The notes below the pieces were generated by a model. That model made no database searches, had not been told where the DNA came from, and saw only the letters and a list, made by a program, of their open reading frames with translations. 64,000 bases of DNA from Orbilia blumenaviensis (lineage: Eukaryota; Ascomycota; Orbiliomycetes; Orbiliales; Orbiliaceae): contig JAVHNS010000018.1 in assembly GCA_036872755.1 (NCBI GenBank), positions 434,001 through 498,000 on the forward strand. The letters run 5' to 3'. Below, piece after piece: positions 36,138-48,251 of the stretch; the first letter of the stretch is position 1, and each line of letters opens with the position of its first letter. The translations under genes and the position numbers were made by a program.

Positions 36138-37418
36138 TCATTTATTGTTATCCGTATCCTCCGTATCGATACTCGGGAGGTCTGAGTTCACGCCCCTCTT
36201 CTGTAGCAGACTCCCTTCAGCCATGTGATTAACACTATATACCCGATTGAACGAATCCCACCTCCCACCTCGATCCCGCCCCTCAAGGTAATATGGCTCC
36301 TTGTAACCAGGTGCAAGATACCTCTCAGTAGGAGGCGCTAACTTCTCCATAGAAAAGGTTTTTAGGGGATTGCCATTAATATCTATCTCAAATGCAGGAC
36401 CCATATCACCAGGAGTGTGGGCGTATGAGTATGAAAATGTGAAGCCCTGGTTCTGTTGCTTCACCCAATCCGGCAGCTCCTGCATAGCTTCCTGCCAATC
36501 TTCAAAGGTTATCCCCTCCAAGTCTAATTTTGGTTGTTTGAGCTCTACTAAACAGTAGCAGCCGAACCAATTCTCACATTTCTCAGGATGGGACGCTACT
36601 TGACAAGGCCCTTGGCCATTCTTGTATCTATAATTGAGACCGCTTAATACGGAATCGTGGAAACCCGCCAGGGGACGAGCTTGAATTAAACCACCAGTAT
36701 AACCGTTGCAACCACAGTAGAAACATTCGCCCGGATTCCCTTCATCTGCTCCCACCCAGTGTCTAAGCAGCACACGGCTAGATTCCACCCGAAAGTCAGG
36801 ACGCCGCCCCGACCTATGTATCCCAAATGTACGATACCGCTTCTCCCCATCAGCACGCAAGGCCTCCGGGTCCAGTGGAAATTCCACCGGGTTTTCCATA
36901 ATTTCCCGCGGTTTCGGGCATTTAATAACTGGCCGTGATATCAGTCTCTCTAAAGCCGACTCCCAGAGATTACGCGCGTGGTGCATTTTGTCATCTGTCG
37001 TCCTCGGCCGGTTAATTGAGCCTTCGTGCCCCGGCTCCATACCAGTATTGGCTGTTGGAGGGACCACAGAAGAGTTTCCTGTAGTGTTGGGATGGAGCTC
37101 AGACCGAGCTCTAGGTGGTGGCTGTAGTGTGGTCTCAGAGGCTGGCGGCTCTCGCTTTTGGAAGCCCTTAGGAAAGTTCCCCATGTGCCCCACGGTATCT
37201 CTCGGAGCCTTGGAATTATTCCGAGGGCTCCCCGAGAATACTTTCGTTGTGCGAAGATGAAGCGGGGCCGCAGGGTTGGTATTCGAGGGAACCACCTTGT
37301 GGCTACGAGACTGCTCTACCGGAGTTGCTGTTACGTATGGCAGTAGATTTATATGCTGCTCTAAAAGTATAAGGAACAGCAGAACCTCAAGGTAGGGAGC
37401 TCTTGATAGTAGCCTCAT
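36138..37418 (-). CDS. Secreted cysteine-containing protein of unknown function
   Basis: Single exon. The frame opens at 37475 but the ATG at 37418 gives a proper signal peptide (MRLLSRAPYLEVLLFLILLE), so I start there: 426 aa. I recognise no family. After a Ser/Pro/Arg-rich, probably disordered region (about 30-150) comes a globular part at about 160-395 with clustered cysteines: ECFYCGCNGYTGG, GPCQV, KCENWFGCYC. Two internal Lys-Arg sites (QKRE at about 90 and QKRG near the C-terminus) could be Kex2 cleavage points. The motif RTFGIHRSGRRPDFRV and the EWLP-like aromatic blocks look conserved in character. It is the first of several secreted orphans in the right half of the window. Could be an effector or a cell-wall protein; nothing in the sequence decides. 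Confidence 0.7.
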   Translation of the reverse strand: MRLLSRAPYLEVLLFLILLEQHINLLPYVTATPVEQSRSHKVVPSNTNPAAPLHLRTTKVFSGSPRNNSKAPRDTVGHMGNFPKGFQKREPPASETTLQPPPRARSELHPNTTGNSSVVPPTANTGMEPGHEGSINRPRTTDDKMHHARNLWESALERLISRPVIKCPKPREIMENPVEFPLDPEALRADGEKRYRTFGIHRSGRRPDFRVESSRVLLRHWVGADEGNPGECFYCGCNGYTGGLIQARPLAGFHDSVLSGLNYRYKNGQGPCQVASHPEKCENWFGCYCLVELKQPKLDLEGITFEDWQEAMQELPDWVKQQNQGFTFSYSYAHTPGDMGPAFEIDINGNPLKTFSMEKLAPPTERYLAPGYKEPYYLEGRDRGGRWDSFNRVYSVNHMAEGSLLQKRGVNSDLPSIDTEDTDNNK

Positions 37419-38973
37419 GGTGGATCTAGATCTATACACAAATGTGTAGGACTTGGTAAGAAGCGTATTCGACACCGGAATATCTAGTTATTTTCAATGT
37501 ATGGTGTATCTATACGGGTACCGTGGGCAGGAAGCTGCGTGTTCTAGGTCGTCTCTCAAGCGAGATCTGGTCTTCAATCAAATATGATAGCAGTGAAGAT
37601 ATATGCACGTTAAAGAAATATTGAGGCGCCGCTGAGACAGAAGGGTCTTCAGAAATCCACCGGACCCCCTACGGTATTCCCGAAACTTATGTACAACCTT
37701 CGAATGCTTCAAACCAAATCTATTAGGATATCTCCCATATGTATCTCTAGGCTTAGGAATCTTTGATCATAAGTGTAAGTATCAAGGCCAAGTGGCAACA
37801 TGGAATACGATGTCAGATCCTACACTCCCGTGGTCGTTAAAGCGATAAACACCCCGGTGTTTCATGCATTCATTTATAACCCAACAGGTATGGTTATGCA
37901 TGCCTGGAGCTGCTTTAATTACGAGATTATGCATCCCCGGTATATAGGCTCATAGTCCAAGTTGCTCTGGCCATCTATCAGCCTATCGATATTTGCCAAC
38001 CCGTCTGTCCAACATTCTAATCACTCTTTTGCCAAAGCTAATTATGCCTGGAAATATATATGTATTCAAACCCTGAGCAAGCCACCCTCCAACCCCACTA
38101 ATAGAAGTCAAGGCAATGCGCGTGTATACTAGTTATAAAAGCAGACAAATTGAAACCAGTTTTTGCAGATAACTATGTAATCATATCTAGACTAACCATA
38201 AACTTTAGGTAGTTGTATATACGTATGTGCATTAGTATGTAGGCGTAGACGAGTCTAGACATTTCAAGGCTGGCTGATATACTAACATGTTTATTCAAGT
38301 TAACCTAAAATTCCTTTCTTTACGGCTGGCTTACGAGAGCATTTCTTTACATATATTCCAAATCTACAGCTGAATTAATTAATACTATGGATGGAAAGAG
38401 TGGTAAAAGTGCACATTTCTGGCATGGCTCATGCCGTAGCCCTCAACTCAGACCACGGTACCAGCCGGCTTCGCCGTGGTCACTTCAGTTTACAACACCA
38501 ACCTGGATTAATTGTGCGCGCGGCAAACAAGGTGACCTGGCTAACCGTATCATGATCCAACGTTAGCTCTGCAACACGTAGTGTGCGTCCTCCGCCTGTA
38601 ATTTTAAAGACACAGGCATATGTATGGGAAACAGGCCAGAAGTCGGTTTAGCGTTGAATGATTTCAGACGCTATAGATACCGCCGTACTTTGAAAGAGAT
38701 ATTTCAACTCATTCAAATTTACAGGAGTCCTAAGCAAAATTTACAAACTCATACTCTGATCAATGCTATTATAAAAGCTTATATAGGCTACTGCACATGC
38801 CTAACGAAATTGAAATTATCGTTTGTGAAAACATGCACGCGAGGTGCAGAAAGTAGAATATTAGAGCATTAAGAACATTAACGCGAGTGGAAAGTCATAC
38901 TAATTAGTATCCGAGCCATTGCTACCTTAGTCATCATGACCAAAAATGATAATCCCAGAGCGAAAACTTCTTT
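37419..38973. other. Intergenic region
   Basis: About 1.55 kb between two minus-strand genes. AT-rich. No gene, RNA or repeat recognised. Confidence 0.5.
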
Positions 38974-41008
38974 TTAAAACAATAAACCTCTCGCTTTGAT
39001 AGGTGTATCGAAGCTTTGACCCTTCTGTAAAGCCTCGAAAATAACATCCCCCATCAATCTATATTCCAAACTTGGTGCGTTCACAGTAACTCTCTTCCCG
39101 TTTACAACTTCTTGCCAAGTGATATCTTTCTCAATCCTAATCTCGCTAACTCTGAGAGTTGGTCCCGATGTTGGAGCGGGCTTAGGGACTTTCTTCTCCC
39201 AGATTATGCCGGAGGAGTATCGATCCTTTTTAGCGGGGTTGATATCACGAGTCTCCGGTTTTGTATAGTCGGCGAGCTTAAACCCGTCCAGTCCTCTACA
39301 ACGCTTATATTCATCACCGTTTTCAAAGTATCTCCATCGAACAGATGGATGCATGTACTCATTAGTATGGTGATGATCGTGCGTCTCGTCGATGATGTTC
39401 CCAACCGTGAAGTCACTTGTGTATTGTCCGGGGGCTCTGTTTTGACTACCAGCCATCGCTGTGGCACCCTGGAATGAGTCAACAATAGGACCGCATGCCC
39501 AACCGAACTTTAGGTCCTTTTGACCTGGCCATACACGCGAGAGGGAAAGACGAGCTAAGGCCTCTTTTCGGATGACCTGGAGCTTTTCTGTGTGCATTTC
39601 GATCAAATAGTCGAGATACTTCTCGTTAAACGTAAGAAACGGACGACAGCGGTCAATCATCCACATCAATGTGATGTCGGCGAGTTCTTCGTCATCGCCA
39701 TTGGCGTAGGTGGTGTTTCCATCCGATCCTTTTTCGGGCGCAACGGCAAATGGGTTTATGGCCGAAAGACCCGATGAAACCTTAGAACCGAGCCAGGACT
39801 TCCAACTCTCGTTCTTCTGGACGAACTCATGTGGTGTAAGGATTCCGTCGTCGGGGTTATCGCGTGGGATGACAACGGGTTTGTTATCCGAATTACCACC
39901 ACCAACGTTCGTGTGCATTCTGTGTGAGGCAAGGTTTGTTAGTAAATAGCTCACTAGATCCAGCGACAACTGAGGGAAATTAGGTGCATGTCTTACCCCG
40001 GGAACCAAACCTGCATAAGGTTGGGGCCTCTGTACATCAGCGGATCCTCGACATCCCGTCCCTCAAGGGGCAAATGCCACATCGTTGGTGTGAATGCTAT
40101 TCTGTGATCGTCGAGCGCCAAAGCATGGAATGCATTTTCAACCTCTGTCAAGAGTGTTAGATTACAGTCTAAGATTAAGATCCCGGGTGAAACGTACTGG
40201 TTGATAATCTTGGATCTCTGAATTTTTGATCCGCATTCAAGTTCAAGGCCCTTACCATCCTGCTTTCGGGAATACCCATTGAACCCACGGTGTCGAACAC
40301 GCCAATTACCTTAATCTTAGCAGGATACCTGACAATCTTCCCGGTCTTCAAGACCTTAGATAGTGTTTCAACATCGTTGTCATGAAGCACCGTGCTAATA
40401 CCATCGTACATGCGCTTGAACTCCGCTGAGTTGTCCTTATTTCTAGCCTTGTAAGCGCTGTAGACCTCGGGAAATTGGTGCAAGCTGTAACGATCAATAA
40501 TATCGAACTCATCAATCAAGCCGCCGAGAGTTCGGACTGTGTATGCACCGCGGGAGAATCCGAAAAGAAATATTTCATCATCGGGTTCGACGTTATTGCA
40601 CAAAAAGTAATAGGCTTCGAGAACATTATCATCAAGTCCGGCACCAGTTGCACCTGCAGTTAATTGTTAGTACCTTCGTTTTACTTAGAAAGGCAGGATA
40701 GGAGATTATGCAGTACCAGCAGCCATGTTTCCGAGTGTCCCCCAACTGGTGCTCCCAATGCCGGACTGGTAGTAAACTACTTGCTGTGTCTCATGGCCAT
40801 CGCCATCCAACTTCTTGGGAGCAATGGCTTTGACTAACCGAGCAACATTGGATGGAACCGTTTTGACGCCTTTATCGGATCCCTGCCAGGTGCCGTCACA
40901 GCAGATAATGACCCGCTTGTATGTGGCGCCTTCGACTGCATACGAACCGTCCGCAAGTTGGATGCGATTTGATGCCGCTCGGGCCGTAGGTGAAGTCGTT
41001 GCCGACAT
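38974..41008 (-). CDS. DUF2235 alpha/beta-hydrolase-like protein
   Basis: Four exons, 41008-40717, 40653-40198, 40144-39997 and 39919-38974, give 613 aa. Family marks: an N-terminal strand VIICCDGTWQG (about 33-42), the nucleophile-elbow GFSRG at 129-133 (Ser131), KVIGVFDTVGSMG, and WFPGMHTNVGGGN at about 296-308 with the His301 expected of the family's W-F-G-x-H-x-D/N-V-G-G block. This is the DUF2235 fold also used by bacterial Tle1-type phospholipases; fungal members are intracellular and functionally undefined. No signal peptide or membrane helix. The C-terminal 240 residues are less conserved. The triad Ser-Asp-His can be placed approximately (Ser131, Asp about 210-225, His301). Lipase-like activity is inferred from fold only. 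Confidence 0.9.
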
Positions 41009-44000
41009 TATGATATGACGTCAACTAAAGGTCTAGATGAACTTGAAAGATCTTGCGCACTGATATTTGGATGTGATCGCTGGTTGAACCAAGGTGTGGC
41101 GCTTCCGTCCGGTTGAGGATGGAATTTTCCGACGGCGGGGAGTCTCAAATACCCTTCAATTAATTCCGCGTTAATATTTTCGCCTGTCAAAGCGGCGTTT
41201 GTATGGTATTGTGTTGATTATGTGGTATCTTTTATCTGCGGAATTTTCCACCAGAATTATAAGTATGGGAAGAATGACGAAAATTTGGTGTTTACTATGT
41301 ACAAATGCAGTTTTGAATGAGGAAGAAGGAGGGGGACACGGGAAAGGTCTGGATCGAAAGATTGACGGAACCGAGGGATATATACTCCAGTACTAGCTTC
41401 AGCTCGACATTGCGGCTGCCTCATAACCTCAAGTAATTCTCTTGACATTGTCTTGTCCAGCCCGACGGTCTGACAGACTTATGCAGCCCCGACGCAGGCG
41501 CGCACAACAGCTGAAAAACCCAAGAATGCTATTGGATAACCCTCGAAAGGAGGCCGGGGTTTTCAGCCGTCTTGGAAGTTGTAGGGCAGACCGACATCAT
41601 TCTTGATATTTCCTCTAAAGGCTATTGATGAGATTTTCGGAGTCACGAGTGGCGGCATCCCCTGTAAATAACAGCAGTCAGAAAGCAATCTACAGCCCTA
41701 TAGGCATATAGCATCTGCAATCTCACGCATCTGGGGGGCTTGTCTGATTGCGCGAGCTATTGAAGCTGAGAATCGAAGCTGAGCATCGCAATCGTAGTTC
41801 CTGATTAGGTAAGAAGCCTTAGCAGTGCAACAAATCCTTGCCCTTGGCCTTGGTCGCCCGATTGGGCTGCGGTGGGTCAGGATTGCGTCCTCACCTTGAA
41901 AAAAATAGCACCCCCATGCCAGAAACTTGATTCGTTAACGGAGGGATATCTGCATGACTTTAGGGTGCATTATGTATGGGATCGGGTTTCCTTGTCGATC
42001 ATGATTGGAATCCCCGAGGTTGCAGCAGCTGCAAAAGCCCTAGAACCTCAAGGAGCGGAAGGTTGTGCCGCACCGTGCAGACACGGGCTACCAACCCCGC
42101 TTTTTCGTGGAATGGTGGACTAGTATACTGGCCATAGCTTGAGCTTTTAGCCTGACGGGAAGTGCCAATTGCAATATTTTAATGGTCCCCATTGGGCCCA
42201 ATGATATCGATTAGAGGCATATATCCGTCCATATAACAGTTGGTTGTTTGTTTGTTGGCATGATGGAACCCTATAGATGTATGATTAGGGATGTTGTACC
42301 GTGGCTGGTCTAGGACGCCCAGTCGATGCCATGAAGGTGGTATTCTGGCGTTTGAAAGCTTTCGAAACCATATAGAGCTTTCGTTTGTTGCTTGTGTAAC
42401 CAACCTATAGCTATAGTTCTATTGATGTTAGTGTAACCGAATGACGTCCGCTGTCATTTGATCTAATTACTACTCCTTCTATGCTACGATATGCCATGTA
42501 CATACTACGTATGTACATATGCGCATACCATCACAGCGTAAATGAATATCGCAGAAGATCTTCATAAGATCCCACTGTGGTGGAAAGATTTTCGCATCCT
42601 TGGATCGATCCTGATTTGGCGTGTGTAACGGATCTCAGACACCATTCCAACCCGCGTTAGTGTGAGTATCCGTATGCACCCGCCTTCCGGGGCATGTGCG
42701 AGATTTAATCCTAGTGGCTAGTGATTTTTTTTTTTATGCAATGGTCACTGCTCTCTACATTTATGAACTCTGTGTCTTTTTCCCGCTAGGTAGACCACGA
42801 TTAGGGTTTTCTGAAATGCTGTCCAACTTTGCCGGCATGCTGTCCACGGTGTGGGCGAACGCCGCTAAGGGTAGATATCTTGGACCCGCGATTCGCGAAG
42901 ATCCGGGCACCCTTGCTTAGTCCTGTCACTAGCGAAGTGCACAATAAACCCTCCGAAATCCCGCTGATAGTTTTCGAGTTCGTAGAGAAATTGCCTGGTT
43001 TTATTGTCTGTACTATAGTACTAAAGTTAAGTTTCAGTATCAGTCGAATTTGACAATGATCTTCGTGGTAAAACAGCACTATTCGCACAAGCTCCTAGCT
43101 TCAACGTTGTAACGGCCCTTTATTTCGGTTAAAAATTAAGTCAACTATTGTACTGTGGGATCGAGCGGATTGATATAAGCCAACTTGATAGATAACCACC
43201 TAACTAGTGTCGGCGCAGCTCGCAGATATCTAGATGCTTTCGTCGACCATCCGAATAAGACGATGAATTACTTAACTCTTTACTTAATTTCGAATTATTT
43301 ATAAACCACATTGTCAAAAACTTGCAATATTTGGGTTAGACTGCAGTCCTGCCGCCCTTGGTGCTTGATTGGTCTCGACATTGCATTGAATGGAATCCTA
43401 TTCAACGTTAAAAGCATCCACAGATCGATCTGGTTCGGGCCACGTCAGTGCGATAAGAACCAAGCTAGATCCTAATTCACAGTCGGCAAGCGGATAGAGC
43501 CGAATTCCTGTTATTTAATTAGGCCGGATTCTCCAAAAGCTAAAAAAATGAAGGATGTCGGAATCTGCGACTCGATGCCAAGCTTGCAAGTTGAACTTAA
43601 AAAGTCTCCATCTAGCCTCGCCTCCGTACAACGGTACCTGCACATCATAACCATCTTCGGCCAGCCCAGACGCCACTCTGCTGTGGAGCTTCACAAAACC
43701 CAACGCAACGATTTCTAGGTGTGTGGCTCTAAGCTTAGGGTCCTTCCAGTCTCGTAATTAATAACCTGGATTCTTTTTATGCACCCGTCTAAAACAATAC
43801 AAGCTCGTCCTCGTCCTGCTCAACGGCGGTATCCACATATGGGTACAATGTAGCAAAATATTGTTAAACTGCGGTCCCGTGGTGGATCCATGGCCCTAGG
43901 GTGAAAAGACTTCAGTAGTTTGGTGTAGTAGTAGTATGCTGGTGGCCTGTGGTCGTAGCTCACACTCGGGGATACGAGCAAAGGGCCTAGTAGTTAAACT

Positions 44001-44179
44001 TCTGTCCATAAAAGGGACCTACCCTCCTTCTCAATGGTACGATCATCTCCCTCATTGCATCTAGCCTCCCTCAAGTAAAAATCTAGACCGCTATCCCGGA
44101 GCACACACCATCAAGTCCATATTTCCGGTCTTCTGGCTCTTTCAATTTAATATTTAATCCGGAAACAATCAATCCAAAG
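41009..44179. other. 3.2-kb gene-poor region
   Basis: Divergent upstream regions of the DUF2235 gene and the secreted-protein gene at 44.2 kb. I see only short, domain-free frames (longest under 100 codons). AT-rich with scattered TATA-like motifs. Possibly decayed gene remnants, but none recognised. Confidence 0.5.
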
Positions 44180-45291
44180 ATGCGGTTCTCACAGATTTTG
44201 GATCTTGTGATCCCATTATCTGCCTGCTTACTGGCCTCCTCTCCTGTGGCTGCCCTCCCTACGCAGCTTACTGCTTATCAACAGCGCAATTTTGACACCA
44301 TCCACAGAATATACCAATTCACAATCTATCCGCGACAGCAGGCCATCATTGCACAAGTAACCAACGATTCAATTCCTGAACTCGAACCTCTCTTCAGTCC
44401 AACGGTCTCCGGCCGGATACAAGAAGTTGGAAACTTCACCAACTCTCGTCATAGCATCGAATACTTCTTCGGTCTGGCACCGAGACCACAGGGTACAACA
44501 TACAGCGCATTCGTTGAAGCTGAACTTACACAGTTCTCATCGGACTGTCCTTCTGTTGCTGCCAGTACTGTTACTTTCAAGGTTGCACTCGCGGACCCTT
44601 CGAAGCCAGGGTTTGGTGCGCCAGGTACTCGCACGTATACTTACCTCAAGCAGACTGGGTTCTGGCACTTCGATGAGCAAGGGAGGGTCGATTACTATGA
44701 CTTGGTCATCCCTGGCCTCAACGAATTCGCTACTATCCTCAACGGTGCAGATTTTAACTCAAAGCTCGTCCAGCTTTTAGCTACAAAGCAGATCTGCCAA
44801 GGAGCCCAAAAGTTCTGCAAGGGTGCGAATACACAATATCATCCTCAAATTGGACTCAATTTGGGCGCTGTCCTCAACGCTCTCGGTTTAAACCCTTTGT
44901 TGGATCTTCCTCTCATCAACCAACTAGGACTTGGCAGCTTGAACTTGGGAGAGTTAACCTGCTTCGCAAAACTTTCGGCGAAAAGTTTTGGGACATTCGA
45001 CAAGCTCTGGGCAGACACAGTCACATGTAGGATCGTGCACTTAATGTTAGCAGAGGTAGACCCGGATGACCACTGCACACATGTTGGCCCAACTGGCGGC
45101 GGAAAGGTAAACTACCTGATGAACTACTCTATTAAATTATTGTTATAAAAGAAGTAGAAGCTAACCCGACTTCAATACTTTAGTGCGTAGAATACCCTTA
45201 TTACGACCGCTTATTTGACGAGCTTCCTTTGTTTGGGGATAGATACCGCTTTAGATGCCCATCGTATAGTTCTGGCGGTACAAGTACGTAA
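44180..45291 (+). CDS. Secreted protein, possible NTF2/SnoaL-like fold
   Basis: Two exons, 44180-45106 and 45184-45291 (donor AAG|GTAAAC, acceptor CTTTAG|TGC), give 344 aa. Signal peptide: MRFSQILDLVIPLSACLLAS, cleavage near VAALP. The first 170 residues alternate short helices and strands, with FWHFDEQGRVDYYDLVIPG resembling the central-strand signature of NTF2/SnoaL-type proteins; this call is weak. The C-terminal part is Cys-rich (about 8 cysteines, among them QICQGAQKFC, ELTCFAKL, DDHCTHVG, CVEYPYYD), so disulfides are likely. Exon 2 supplies two of the cysteines and supports the splice. The start context is good (CAAAG-ATG). Role unknown; secreted enzyme or effector both possible. Confidence 0.75.
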
Positions 45292-45406
45292 ACATAGTTA
45301 CGAACCATATATGTGCGATAGATATATAATTATGTAAATAAAAGCTGCTGGGCAGGGAAATAGAGTACGTAGCTAGGACTCCGTTAATAACAAGGATCAT
45401 ATCTTG

Positions 45407-47094
45407 TCAATGAATTGACTCTAGCTCCCGTATCACATTCTCAACCCATCTTGTCCGCTCCGTTGGCTCACCTTCCAGCAGTTCCAACGACTTCTTACAT
45501 ATCCCCTTTGGAGACACCATCCACCAGTAACTATCAATCGTTCCATTTTCTTCAGTCCAAAGCCCTCTAATGCATGAAATCCTTATCATTTCTTTGATTT
45601 TCCATAATGCGGCATGAAAATGTGCTGTTACCAGATAGGCCTTTTTGCTCTTCCCTCTAAATGTATGTAATAAAGACGAGTCCACCATCGCGGCCCATTC
45701 AAGAGAGGTTTTCTGTAGATTTATAACCGTTGCCGTGTCCATGGCAAAAGCGTTCGGGACAGATAAAGCTATCAGAATCTGTATTAATCGTTGCGCATTT
45801 GCTTCACTTATCGCTCTATCGTCTCCGGAGGATGCGTATTCCAGGCCTGGGAATTCTGGGGGCCTTCGGGGCGGCTCAGCCTGTAATATTAATGCCTTCT
45901 CTCTTAACCGAGCAGCTGTAAAGCCAAGCCTCAGCCCTTTCTTGACAGCTTCTGTGAGCATATTCATTGTGCCCCTTGTTAATGAGAAGTACGTGTCGCA
46001 ACTTGTCTCATAGTTGTCGACGGGACACGACATGATGTACATCGAAAGAAGGGCCGCTGTTGTTAACACCGAAACCCAAGTGTTGAATTCCATCGTGAGA
46101 AGGATTGCAGGATTCGATACCGCCGATCGAAACCCTGCCAATGCTTTGACGTAATGAGAAATTTCCTGGGCGGTCCGTGCGAGCCCGCCATGTAAGAATC
46201 GCTGATGCGATGCGGCCAGCGCAATCATAACATCATAGAGGTAGGTTTGCTATTTTATTTTTATTTTGTTAGAAATTTGAGCCGAGTTGTTGGTCGAATA
46301 GAATTTGAGCGAGCTGAAGATTCGGGAGGGGAACTTGCCGAGTAGCATGATTCGAAGGTGACTCTCGCCCATCGCTTCGTGTCATAGGACTGCAGCGGTA
46401 ATGTCCGATATGTGAAGTTCCGGAAGAGATATAGAAACTCGACTTCTCGGGTTATCGATCCTCCCGTTTCGCTAAGCGGGAGGCCCGCCTGTAGTAAACA
46501 TGTTGAAGGGGCGCTCTGCCATCTTGAAATCTCCGCGCCCGACGTTAATGAGTCGACGTCGCTATCATCGGGAATGTTCGTATTATGCTGTGAACTCGTT
46601 GAAGCTGTGGAGTCCCCAAACTCAATGAAAACAAACCGATTCGGCGCTGGTTTTCTCTGAGGTCTCTTGCGGTTTTTTGGCTGCACCCGCGGAGGGATGA
46701 CTTCTTCGTAATGACATTCGATCTTTGATTTTAAACAGCCCTGACAGCTAGGTTTTCCTTCGTTGCACTAAATTTTGGTGATATCGATATGACCACGGAT
46801 CAACACTCGTCCTTTCCAGCCGGGAAAACAACAACCATCGCGCAATGCATGACATCGAAGGTCCTGTACACTACGTTCAGTGCCAACAGAAAAACAAGTA
46901 CAGCAGCTTCATACCTTCCTCCTTTTTTGCTTGCATTCTCGACACCCCGTCCGTGTCTTGTGATGAAATCTACGAACCCTGGAACCAGAACTGGGTTCTG
47001 CGGGTTTCTCCGGGCGGAAGTGAATGACCGTCGTATGTGGTGTAAACTGCGACGGCTGAAGGCTGATGAATGGGCTTTCAGATACCTTGTCCAT
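45407..47094 (-). CDS. Zn2Cys6 fungal transcription factor
   Basis: Three exons, 47094-46915, 46767-46339 and 46249-45407, give 483 aa. The binuclear zinc cluster spans the first splice: RTGCRECKQKRRK then CNEGKPSCQGCLKSKIEC, i.e. six cysteines with CX2CX6CX6CX2CX6C spacing, DNA-binding near the N-terminus (about 50-80). The middle is Ser/Pro-rich; the C-terminal half (LYDVMIALAASHQRFL, then helices and YFSLTRGTMNML) resembles the fungal-specific TF_2 domain. The second intron uses GC|AAGT instead of GT: TCG|GCAAGT ... CTAAC ... AAATAG|CAA keeps the frame (phase 0), while unspliced reading meets stops. The start at 47094 is the only ATG preceding the cluster. The target genes are unknown; its tail-to-tail neighbour, 115 bp away, is the secreted protein at 44.2 kb. 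Confidence 0.88.
46250..46338 (-). other. GC-AG intron in the Zn2Cys6 gene
   Basis: An 89-nt intron with donor GCAAGT and acceptor AAATAG, plus a CTAAC branch-like motif about 20 nt before the acceptor. No GT donor nearby gives an open frame. Confidence 0.65.
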
Positions 47095-48251
47095 GCCGTT
47101 CGATCGAAGGTACCACGGTGTAGCAAAACAAAAAACAAATAAAATAAAACAAAAAGCTTGTGTCTGGCAAACGGATATAAGAGCTCCTGTTGAATGTTTC
47201 CGTCGTCGCAACTTTTAAAAATGATATTCTAGCGAGATGCCTGGTTCGAGGGGAGGTAAAGGGGGCGCAGGAGCAGTTTAAAATCCAGAGTTCGGTATAG
47301 ATGTCAGTATCCCCCGCAAAGCCGTTAGAGGAAGCGAAGCACGCTAACAAGCCAATCCGAGACAGAGACCTGGTAGTCAAAGTGGGCCAACCCCAGGATA
47401 TCGAAACTAGAGACCAGCATATGCATATAGGTAGCATCCACTCCGAAGACTGAAGACTGGAGGCCACAATATTTCGTTCATGACATGATTTAATATCTAG
47501 GCAATTATGCATCCACAGTAGTATCTTGGGAACCTATCAGATAAGCACGGCCGAAAGCCCTCCGTGACCAGTCATCTTCGCGGGAAAATTCACCCGGCCA
47601 TGTGAGTTCTGCACTTCCTCGAGCCAGTACCGTGGCGGATACCTTTCCATCAAAGCCGACCAGCTATAATCTGCCGGAATTATAACTATAGCCTAACGTC
47701 ACAATCCTGCCCCGGGAAATGCTGTGGTGTTGGCCACCCCAGCCCTGACAGACCCTAAGCCAAGAAGAGCTTTGACGTTCCATCGGACCGTGCTCAAGTG
47801 CGAAAGGTAACGTGCCTGTCCGCTGAGAATACAAATAGGAAACGAACTGAACTAGATTTGTAAATGAGTTTGACAGACGTCGAACAAAACAGCCGACCAG
47901 TTACTTGTCTAAATACTTGGCAGGGGAGCAACTTACATACATGTGGGCCTAATTCGATATTCAACTTCTATTATAATAAGGGCCAAGGGCTCTAATACTA
48001 GGGCTTAAACAAAATAATTAAATACACGAAACAGAAAGCAACGACTAGTTGGAATTCTCGGATTAGAATGAGAATAGCACGAAAATCCTTCGTCGAGAGA
48101 TTGAAAACTCGTTCCCCACTGACACAGGACTCACGGTTCGGCTAGCGACCGCTACAGGGTTTTCGAACTGCCTTTCCAACAAACTCACGTTTGGAAGCTA
48201 TAGCTTCCAAAAAAAAAAAAAAACGATTGCAGAAAGTTACATTGAAAGCTT
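47095..48251. other. Intergenic region
   Basis: About 1.15 kb between two minus-strand genes. A minus-strand frame of 144 codons at 47078-47512 lacks a good start and domain character and is not called. An A13-14 run lies at about 48210-48223. No other feature. Confidence 0.5.

Noticed and set aside
46789..47142. 117-codon plus-strand frame
   Set aside because: Antisense to the first exon and intron of the Zn2Cys6 gene, which has the conserved cysteines.
47078..47512. 144-codon minus-strand frame upstream of the Zn2Cys6 gene
   Set aside because: No good start, no domain, overlaps the presumed 5' UTR in another frame.
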